Part shown: piece by piece, positions 10,933 to 19,055 of the stretch
Numbering within the stretch: position 1 is the first letter of the stretch
Layout: each line of letters opens with the position of its first letter
Assembly (NCBI RefSeq): GCF_000485595.1
Contig: NW_014578419.1
Coordinates: 24,083 to 58,636 of the forward strand
Length of the DNA: 34,554 nucleotides
Direction: 5' to 3'
From: Priapulus caudatus
Taxonomy: Eukaryota > Priapulida > Priapulimorpha > Priapulimorphida > Priapulidae
The notes under the pieces: model-generated
Databases searched by the model: none
The model's input: only the letters and a program-made list of their open reading frames with translations
Told to the model about the DNA's origin: nothing
Position numbers and translations under genes: made by a program

Positions 10933-11065
10933 TTGCCTAACGCTAGGCTCCTGTATCTAGCTCAAATTCCAAGGAACTGTGTATCGCAAGACTGGCAAGG
11001 ACCGATGAGTTGATCAAAAATAGAACAGATCAACCACTCGCGGATCTATGGGCGGCCAAGTGTTC

Positions 11066-11765
11066 GGCATGACTGATGTTCGTTACGAAATCATGATTTT
11101 GTAACGAAATCCCAAGTCCTACAAAGTGACTTTCGTTACCAAGTCACTAATGCGAGTGATTTCGTTACCGAAATCGAGCTACTGGCGAGTGATTCGATTA
11201 CGAAATCAGCTACTGCAAAGTGATTTCGTTACGAAATCATGCTACACTTTGCGCGCCCGGCAACGCCAATATGTCGCATGACTGTATTGTCGTCTACAAA
11301 AATAAGTCTACAAAGTGATGTTCGGTACGAAATCAACTCTGCGAGTGATTTCGTTACGATTCAACTACTCGGCGAATGATTTCGTTACGAAATCACTTAA
11401 CTCGCGAAGTGATTTTCGTACGAAATCAGCTACTGACGAGTGATTTCGTTACGAAATCCAGCTACTGCGAGTGATTTCGTGAACGAAAGCATGCGACACC
11501 TTGCGGCGCTGGCGGCGCGCAAGTGTAGGCATGGAGCTTGAATTTTGTAACTGAAATCAAGTCTACAAAGTGATTTCGTTACGAAATCAACTACTGAGCG
11601 TTATTATCGTTTACGAAATGCATGCGACACTCCGAGCCGGCGCGCCCAGAAGTGTAGCATGACTTGATTTCGTTACGAAATCGCTACTGCGAGTGATTTC
11701 GTAACGAAATCATGCTACACTTGGCGTGGGGGCGCCAAGTGTCGCATGACTGATTTCGTTCGAAA
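11066..11765 (+). repeat. quasi-palindromic 19-mer array A1
   Basis: This is a tandem array of TGATTTCGTTACGAAATCA (9-bp arms around one central base) separated by short spacers such as GCTACTGCGAG and AGTCTACAAAG. The central base is mostly T on the plus strand, which gives the array a direction. Hairpin cassettes with ACACTTGGCG paired to CGCCAAGTGT recur between groups of units. Many units differ by single inserted or deleted bases. Confidence 0.85.
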
Positions 11766-11769
11766 TCAC

Positions 11770-12750
11770 ATGATCCTCCTGAAAATCCTCCTCTTCTCCC
11801 CAGCTTCTGTCTCCTCCTACCGTCCACCCTCCCTCTCCTTCCTCTTCTCACGCAGTCCGTCCCCGCTGGCTCCTTCTCCACCGAGCTTCTCCCCATCCTC
11901 CTTCTCACCACTTCTCTCTCCCTATTCTCGCTTCTCCCCGCACAAGCTGTCTCTTTCTCCCGTCCTCTTCTCACAGGCTCTCTCCCTCCTCCACCTTCGT
12001 CCCTTCTCCCCTCCTCCTCCACCTTTTTCTTCCCTAACTCCCTTCTCCCTTCCTCCCATCCTTCTCCGCCTCACCTCCTCTCTCCACAGCTTCTCCCTCC
12101 TTCTCCAACCAGCTTCTCTTCCTCCTCCCCATTTCTGCCCCTTCTTCCCCCCTCCTCCTTCTCCACCAGCTTTCGCGGTCTGCCTTCTCCACCACCTTCT
12201 CCGCTTCTCGCCGTTCTCCTTCTCCACCAGCTCTCCCTCCTCTTCCCACCACTTCTCTCCTCTTCCCTGCTTCATTCTCACCGACTTTCCCCTTCCTCTT
12301 CTACCGCCTTTCTCCCTCTTCCTTCTCCACTTTTCCCTTCTCCGCTCCTCCTCTCACAGCTTCTCCCCTCCTTCTCCACTAAGTTCTCTCCCTCTCCACA
12401 CCTTCTCCCTCTCTCTTCTCCACCAGCTTCTCCCTCCTCTTTCTCCACACTCCTTCTCCTTGCCTCCTTCTCCACAGCTCTCCCCTCCCTTGCTCCACGC
12501 AACCTTCTCACGCTTCTCGCCTCCTCCTCCTCACTTCCCATCTCTCCCCTCTCCTTCTCTGACCAGCTTCTCCCTGTCACCCTTCTCATTCTCCCGACAG
12601 CTCTTCTCCCCCTCTCTCCTTCTCCACAGCTTCGTCGCCCTTCTGCCTTCTCCACACTCTCTCCCTTCTTCCTTCCTCATTCTCTACCGTTCTCCCTCCT
12701 CCGTTTTCTCCCACCATTCTCTCCGTCGTCCTCTCCCACCTCACTGCTCT
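11770..12750 (-). repeat. pyrimidine-rich tract of the palindrome
   Basis: The tract is CTTCTCC and CTCCACCAGC-type DNA, the same family as the tract at 7002-8180. Its inverted partner is at 14685-15660. The junction ATCCTCCTGAAAATCCTCCT just after array A1 is mirrored by AGGAGGATTTTCAGGAGGAT just before A3. Confidence 0.85.
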
Positions 12751-12754
12751 CCTC

Positions 12755-13025
12755 GCTGTGACCGGCCTGATATAGACAACCCCGGTCCGATTTCTAATTC
12801 CCGGGCAGTCCACATCCTAGACTCGTACTCGCTCCCTTCTTGTAACTCGGATGGTAACTAAGCCCATCGGCTAACTAAGCCGAGAGGGTGGACGGGTACC
12901 AGTCTATCACATCCATCGCACGCACGCCCCCATGTATGAATATTTTTTCATTTTTCTATCTTACCATTAACTATTTTTTTCCAGCAGTATAGAAAATATA
13001 ATAACGCAAATATTTACATGATTTA
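12755..13025 (+). repeat. unique spacer module of the palindrome, left copy
   Basis: This non-repetitive segment carries landmarks such as ATAGACAACCCCGGTCCGAT and ATGGTAACTAAGCCCATCG, then an AT-rich part ending in ATTTACATGATTTATTTGTA. Its inverted copy is at 14410-14680. The two match along their whole length with scattered substitutions and one-base indels. It contains no open frame of note. Confidence 0.8.
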
Positions 13026-13029
13026 TTTG

Positions 13030-14405
13030 TAGACTTGATTTCGTAACGAAATCACTTTGTAGACTTAGTTTCGTTACGAATCAGTCATGGCGACACTTGG
13101 CGCCCTTACGCCAAAGTGTAGCATGATTTCGTAACGAAATCACTCGATTGTAGTAGCTGATTTCGGTCACGAAATCACTCGCAGTAGTTGATTTCGGTAC
13201 GAAATCACTTTGTAGACTTGATTTCGTAACGAATATCACTTTGTAGACTTGATTTCGTTGCGAAATCAATGATTTAGTAACAAATCAGCCATGCGACACT
13301 TGGCGCCCTTACGCCAAGTGTAGCATGATTTCGTAACGAATCACTCGATTTGTAGTAGCTGATTTCCGTAACGAAATCACTTTGTAGATTTGATTTCGTA
13401 ACGAAATCACTTTGTAGACTTGATTTCGTGAACGAAATACGACTTTGTAGACTTGATTTCGTTACGAAATCAATGATTTAGTAACGAAATCAGCCATGCG
13501 ACACTTGGCGCCCTTACGCCAAGTGTAGCATGATTTCGTTACTAAATCATTGATTTCGTAACGAAATCAAGTCTACAAAGTGATATTTCGTTACAAAATC
13601 AAGTCTACAGTGATTTCGTTACGAAATTCACTACTGGCGAGTGATTTCGTGACGAAACAGCTACTACAATCGGTGATTTCGTTACGAAAATCATGCCTAC
13701 ATTGGCGTAAGGGCGCCAAGTGTCGCATGGCTGATTTCGTTACTAAATCAGTGAGTTTCGTAAGCGAAATCAAGTCTACAAAGTGATATTTCGTTACGAA
13801 ATCAAGTCTACAAAGTGATTTCGTTACGAAATCAACTACTGCGAGTGATTTCGTGACGAAATCAGCTACTACAATCGAGTGATTTCGTTACGAAATCATG
13901 CGCTACACTTGGCGTAAGGGCGCCAAGTGTCGCATGGCTGATTTCGTTACTAAATCATTGATTTCGTAACGAAATCAAGTCTACAAAGTGATATTTCGTT
14001 ACGAAATCAAGTCTACAAAGTGATTTCGTTACGAAATCAAATCTACAAAGTGATTTCGTTACGAAATCAGCTACTACAATCGAGTGATTTCGTTACGAAA
14101 TCATGCTACACTTGGCGTAGGGGCCAAGTGTCGGCATGGCTGATTTCGTTACTAATACATTGATTTCGCACGAAATCAAGTCTACAAAGGTGATATTTCG
14201 TGTTACGAGAAATCAGTCTACAAAGTGATTTCGTTACGAATCAACTACTGCGAGTGATTTCGTGACGAAAATCAGCTACTACACATCGAGTGATTTCGTT
14301 ACGAAATCATGCTACACTTGGCGTAAGGGCGCCAAGTGTCGCATGACTGATTTCGTAACGAAATCAAGTCTACAAAGTGATTTCGTTACGAAATCAAGTC
14401 TACAA
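13030..14405. repeat. central higher-order array A2, orientation switch near 13513
   Basis: Dyad 19-mers and spacers are organised into a unit of about 200 bp, each with one ACACTTGGCG/CGCCAAGTGT hairpin (near 13095, 13295, 13505, 13705, 13920, 14120 and 14330). Left of about 13513 most units read GTAAC at the centre; right of it they read GTTAC. The right half (about 890 bp) is longer than the left (about 480 bp), roughly two extra higher-order units. Confidence 0.8.
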
Positions 14406-14409
14406 ATAA

Positions 14410-14680
14410 ATCATGTAATATTTGCGTTATATTATTTATTAATTACGGGAAAAAATAGTTAATCGGGATAAGATAGAAAAAGTGAAAAATATGCATACAT
14501 GGGCGTGGCGTGCATGGATGTGGATGAGACTGGTACCCGGTCCACCTCTCGCTTAGTTATCGATGGGCTTAGTTACCATCGAGTAATCAAGATGGGAGCG
14601 AGTACCAGTCTAGGATGTGGACTGCGGGAATTTAGGAAATCGGAACGGGGTTGTCTATATTCAGGCCGGTACAGGAGGAG
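14410..14680 (-). repeat. unique spacer module of the palindrome, right (inverted) copy
   Basis: This is the reverse complement of 12755-13025, readable from TACAAATAAATCATGTAATA through TCAGGCCGG. Differences from the left copy are mostly one-base indels plus substitutions. Confidence 0.8.
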
Positions 14681-14684
14681 GAGC

Positions 14685-15660
14685 ATGGTGAGGTGGTGGA
14701 GAAGGCGGAGGAGAGAAGCTGGTGGAGAAGGAGGAGGGGGAGAAGCTGGGGGAGAATGAGGAAGGGGAGAAGGGAGAAGGTGGTGGAGAAGGAGAAGGGG
14801 AGAAGCTGTGAGAAGAGGAGGGAGAAGCTGGTGGAGAATGAGGAAGGGGAGAAGCTGGTAGAGAAGGAGGAGGGGGAGAAGATGGTGAAGGAGGAGGAAG
14901 GGGAGAAGGGAGAAGGTGGTGGAGAAGGGGGAGGGAGAGCTGGTGGAGAAGGAGGAAGGGGAGAAGGGAGGTGGTGGAGAAAGAGAGGGAGGGGAGAAGC
15001 TGGTGAGAAGGAGGAGGGAGAGAAGCTGTGGAGAAGGAGAGGGGAGAAGTGGGGAGGAGGGGGAGAAGCTAGTGAGAGGGGGGAGAAAGCTGGTGGAGAA
15101 GGAGGAAGGGGAGAAGGGAAAAGGTGGTGGAGAAGGAGGAGGAGAAGCTGGTGGAGAAGGAGGAAGGGAAGAAGCTGTGGAGAATGAGAAGACAGGGAGA
15201 AGGGAGAAGGTGGTGAGAAAGGGAGGAGAAGCGGTGGAGAGGGAGGAAGGGGAGAAGGGGAAGTGGTGGAGAAGGAGGAGGGGAGAAGCTGCGTGGAGAA
15301 GGAGGAGGGGGGAGAAGGGAAAGGTGGTGGAGGAAGAGAAGCTGGGAGAAGTGGTAGAAGCTGGTGAGAAGAGGGAGGGAGAAGGAGGGGGAGAGGGAGT
15401 GTGGAGAGGAGGGGAGAAGGGAGAGGGATAAGGAGGAGGAGAAGGGAGCTGGTGGAGGGAGGGGAGAAGGAGAAGGTTGTGGAGGAGGGGGAGAAGCTGG
15501 TGGAGAAGGAGGAAGGGAGAAGAGAGAAGGTGGTGGAGAAGGAGAATGGAGAAGCTGGTGGAGGAGGAGGGGAGAAGCTGGTGGAGAAGGAGGAAGGGGA
15601 GAAGGGAGCTGGTGGAGGAGGAGGGGGAGAAGGGAGAAGCTGGTGGAGAAGGAGGAGGAT
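14685..15660 (+). repeat. purine-rich tract of the palindrome
   Basis: This is GGAGAAGCTGGTGGAGAAGG-type DNA, the inverted partner of 11770-12750 and related to 6120-6997. Long Glu/Gly/Arg reading frames inside are compositional artefacts. Confidence 0.85.
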
Positions 15661-15671
15661 TTTCAGGAGGA

Positions 15672-16360
15672 TCAGTGATTTCGTAACGAAATCAGTCATG
15701 CGACACTTGGCGCCCCACACGCCAAGTGTAGCATGATTTCGTTACGAAATCACTCGCAGTAGCTGATTTCGTAACGAAATCAAGTCATGCTACACTTGGC
15801 GCGCCGGCTCGCCGAGTGTCGCATGATTTCGTAACGAAATAACGCTCAGTAGTTGATTTCGTAACGAAATCACTTTGTAGACTTGATTTCGTTACGAAAT
15901 CAAGTCATGCTACACTTGGCGCGCCAGCGCGCCAAGTGTCGCATGCTTTCGTCACGAAATCACTCGCAGTAGCTGATTTCGTAACGAAATCACTCGCTAG
16001 TATGATTTCGTAACGAAATTACTCGGCAGTAGTTGATTTCGTAACGAAATCATTCCGCAGTAGTTGATTTCGTAACGAAATCACCCGCAGTAGTTGATTC
16101 GTAACGAAATCCCTTTGTAGACTTGATTTTGTAACGAAATAAAGTCACTGCGACACTTGGCGTGCCGGGCGCCAAGTGTAGCATGATTTCGTAACGAATC
16201 ACTTGCAGTAGCTGATCTTCGTAACGAAATCACTCGCAGTAGCTGATTTCGTAACGAAATCACTCGCAGTAGTTGATTTCGTAACGAAATCACTTTGTAG
16301 ACTTGATTTCGTTACAAAATCATTGATTTCGTAACGAAATCAGTCATGCGACACTTGGCG
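15672..16360 (-). repeat. quasi-palindromic 19-mer array A3
   Basis: The units mostly read TGATTTCGTAACGAAATCA on the plus strand, the reverse orientation of A1. Hairpin cassettes such as CACTTGGCGCGCCAGCGCGC recur. It is the right outer arm of the palindrome. Confidence 0.85.
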
Positions 16361-16508
16361 CCCCATACGGATCGCAGTAAAACTAAAAATCTTCCCTTTT
16401 TCAATTAACCAAAGAGGAAGATAGAGAATTCCAAATCCAATTTCCAATATGGAAGAAAGTACTTACTGATATCTATGGTCTTTTGTATAACTATTCATAC
16501 ACATAACG

Positions 16509-16973
16509 CAGGGTTCTCCCAAGGATGAAAGTGAAACAGGGGAGGGGGAAAGGGGTGGGAGGGGGAGGGGGGAGTGGAAACTAGGGGTCGCGGGGGCATG
16601 TTTTTTTACCGTAATGCGTAAAATCGCCGACCAACACATAGACGGTATTTTGGGTACTTGTATATAAGACAGCCGAGTTGGTATAGTTTGTGTTAGGGTT
16701 TGGGACAGGGTGACTGTTTGTACTTGTGTGTGGTCTGCAGTGCATGCGTAGTGTAGTACGTTTACTCATTAGTTGTACCTTAAAAATACACGCGTGGGGG
16801 GCCTGGTCGAATGGGAATTCTTGACGATCGATTCCCGCGCTGTCAAACTTTTATTGTGGTGGAATTTAATCGGGGCGGAGGTAAGTTAAACGGGGCGCAA
16901 CAATTGAAACGTGGGTGGAGTTTTCCCAAACGGGGCGGGCGCGCCCGGTTTGCGCAACGTAGGGAGAACCCTG
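16509..16973. mobile_element. hAT MITE upstream of COQ10
   Basis: This 465-bp element has perfect 12-bp terminal inverted repeats (CAGGGTTCTCCC and GGGAGAACCCTG). It is flanked by a perfect 8-bp target-site duplication, ACATAACG (16501-16508 and 16974-16981). The terminus and duplication length are typical of hAT elements. No transposase frame is present. A G-rich run lies just inside the left end. It ends about 260 bp before the COQ10 start codon, so it could contribute to that gene's upstream region. Confidence 0.92.
16538..16577 (+). other. G-quadruplex-prone run
   Basis: At least four closely spaced runs of three to six G (for example AGGGGAGGGGG and GGGGGAGGGGGGAG) lie inside the hAT MITE. 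This meets the usual G3+ four-run rule. Formation in vivo is not shown. Confidence 0.6.
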
Positions 16974-17231
16974 ACATAACGTTTATCTTGACGTGAGTTG
17001 ACTCTGTGCCTGAACTTGTCTTTACATTTGTAATTATTAGCTGCCGTACTCCCGGTAACATCATCTAGTAACTACTGCACTGCTGCCTCTGCAGTGGCAG
17101 TCGCATTGCCATTGCTGGATGTTTCTGGGTTACGGTACCACATAATTGTCTTTAGAGTGCTTGAGACACTTAAAATACACGTCTGGTCTACAGCGACATG
17201 CTTTCCGTGTTTCAGGTTGACATCATCAGAG

Positions 17232-17918
17232 ATGCGTGCCAGTAGTCGGTTTCTGTGTCGCGATGCCGCGTCGTCCCTGCTCCTTGCTCACGAGCCGAGG
17301 CCGCCACCCCAGCGCCCCCTGTCGAGGATTCCCGCGACCTCGCAACGCGGCTCGACGCCGCCGCCGCCCTCCCTCTGTCCGCGGCGGCACTTCTTCAAGC
17401 TGCCGTCGCTGCCCTTTGGCGGCAAGCGGAAGGACTACTCAGAACAGCGTATCCTCGGTTACTCGATGCAGCAGATGTACAATGTCGTCGCCGACGTCGA
17501 CAAATACCCGGAGTTTGTGCCGTGGTGCACAGACGCGACCATCGCGAACCGCACCAGCCGACACTTCAACTGCATGATGGAGATCGGTTTCCATCCGCTG
17601 ATAGAGCGATACAACTCCGTCGTGACTGTGGTGCCCCCGAACCTCGTGCGCTCTGTCTGCACAGACGGGATGCTGTTCAACCACCTGGAGACGACATGGC
17701 GGTTCAGCCCCGGTATCCGCGGCAATGACAGCAGCTGCCGGCTCGAATTCTCGCTGTCATTTGAGTTCCGCTCGGTGCTTCACTCGCACCTGTCTTCCGT
17801 GTTCTTCAACGAAGTCGTCAAGACGATGGTCCGCTCGTTCCTGCGACGCGCGAGAGCCCTCTACGGAGAGGCCAGCATCGTCGATCATCGTCGCCCGACC
17901 GTCGTCTCGCGGTCTTGA
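17232..17918 (+). CDS. COQ10: coenzyme Q-binding protein COQ10 (START/polyketide-cyclase fold), mitochondrial
   Basis: The 228-aa protein belongs to the COQ10 family of START-domain proteins. These bind coenzyme Q at the mitochondrial inner membrane and are needed for normal CoQ function in respiration. The ATG at 17232 gives an Arg/Pro-rich, acid-poor N-terminus (residues 1-62) that fits a mitochondrial leader. Family hallmarks follow: KRKDYSEQR (65-73), GYSMQQMY then FVPWC (76-99), CTDGMLFNHLET then WRFSPG (134-151) and SLSFEFRS (164-171). Human COQ10A and COQ10B are 238-247 aa, so the length is full. The coding part is one uninterrupted exon, although a good acceptor (CGTGTTTCAG ending at 17217) suggests a 5' UTR intron. 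It is more CpG-rich than its surroundings. The frame stays open upstream to 17094, but that part lacks family similarity. Confidence 0.93.
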   Translation: MRASSRFLCRDAASSLLLAHEPRPPPQRPLSRIPATSQRGSTPPPPSLCPRRHFFKLPSLPFGGKRKDYSEQRILGYSMQQMYNVVADVDKYPEFVPWCTDATIANRTSRHFNCMMEIGFHPLIERYNSVVTVVPPNLVRSVCTDGMLFNHLETTWRFSPGIRGNDSSCRLEFSLSFEFRSVLHSHLSSVFFNEVVKTMVRSFLRRARALYGEASIVDHRRPTVVSRS

Positions 17919-19055
17919 CCTCACCGGCGCCCTCTATAAACCTCCCCTGTCACGCGAGAATTGTATGTGGCGTCGACTCGGCGGAGAGCACGTTAGCGAA
18001 TTAGGGTTTGAACATCAGCGTTGTTGCTAGGTGGCGCTTGCAGCCATTAGTAGTGCCAGTTTACTGGGCGAGTCATGCACTGTGATCATGTGCGCACAAA
18101 CTGCGCCGGTCAGGTGGCGGCAGGTCATGCCTACGTGCCAATGTTAGGAAATTAAACTGTAATCTATACAAATAAGTTTTTCAGTTTATTGAATAGGTAA
18201 TGTACGTACGATGCTAGTTGTGTTTTTGCCGTGCGACTAGACACACAGTATACATTGTGTTTGCATATGAATCGGATGAAAATCCCAAATTATGAAATGG
18301 GAGATGGCGAAACCGATTCTTTATTATACACTACTGCCATTACTCAGTAATTTACTGTTATTTATCTAGATGGGTTGATATATAAATTATCACACACTGC
18401 AACTATTGTGTATGGCAATTTTTGTCTTTGTTGTTGTGTTCCTAATTATAGCCTGATAATTTTGCAGATATTAATCAAATCATTGCACACTACATCGAAT
18501 AGTATCGCTAGGGAAAGTATTTCAAAGGTGTTTTTAATTTCAAATAAGTTAGTCACTATTCGTTGCATTGGATGTGTCGAATTTTATACTGTAACAGAAG
18601 TAATTGTACATACACATATTAGCCCCATAAAGCAATGAAGAATTCTGCATATTACATGATATATTTATTTCACAAGTTTCAGACATAGGTGGCGGCAGTA
18701 TGAGCTTTCAATATGGATGCGCCCACAAGTTTAACTCATGTCACTAAATAACAAGCAATACAAACGGCATAGTATCTATGTAATTACACACATTTATATG
18801 ATAGACTTAGAAATTCCTGTCAGTTTCTGATGATATGATATGTATACAGTATAGGCCCACACATGATAATGCACTGGCGCATAGTGATTTAGTAAATTAA
18901 TCATGGTGGTGCTGTAGTGTCAGTGTGCACTGTGTGGCACGTACTGCCAGTGGCAGTGGTATTAGTCACAACACTACAGGCTACAGCATCACTTTTAGGT
19001 GGCTCTCAAATTACCACATTTTCTAGAGCGCGTAACAGTTTTTATCTGTCTGTCG
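17919..19055. other. COQ10-URI1 intergenic region
   Basis: It should contain the COQ10 3' UTR and the URI1 promoter. A GTGGCAGT-type GC patch lies near 18900-18970. No RNA gene, repeat array or further exon was recognised. Confidence 0.5.
18151..18156 (+). terminator. possible COQ10 polyadenylation signal
   Basis: ATTAAA, the commonest variant of the AATAAA signal, lies about 235 bp after the COQ10 stop codon. No downstream element was verified. Confidence 0.4.

Larger units (their letters stand above)
11036..16378. mobile_element. giant 5.3-kb palindrome (foldback-like element 2, inverted dimer)
   Basis: The module order is dyad array A1 (11066-11765), pyrimidine tract (11770-12750), unique spacer (12755-13025), dyad array A2 (13030-14405), inverted spacer (14410-14680), purine tract (14685-15660) and dyad array A3 (15672-16360). 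Module boundaries mirror about 13,710. The outer ends also pair: ACTCGCGGATCTATGGG at 11036 against CCATACGGATCGCAGT ending at 16378. Each half is itself an inverted-repeat unit, since the array orientation flips between A1 and A2-left and again between A2-right and A3. It therefore looks like two foldback elements joined head to head. No protein-coding capacity or clear target-site duplication is visible. A known-family match cannot be tested here. Confidence 0.75.

Noticed and set aside
11684-12861. Ser/Pro/Phe-rich frame of 371 aa and its antisense frames
   Set aside because: Same compositional artefact within the pyrimidine tract of the large palindrome.
14632-15720. 362-aa minus-strand frame and Glu/Gly-rich plus-strand frames
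   Set aside because: Mirror copy of the low-complexity tract; not coding.
11066-16360. CRISPR-like array
   Set aside because: Regular palindromic units with short spacers look superficially similar, but the spacers are themselves repeated, the DNA is from an animal and there are no cas genes.
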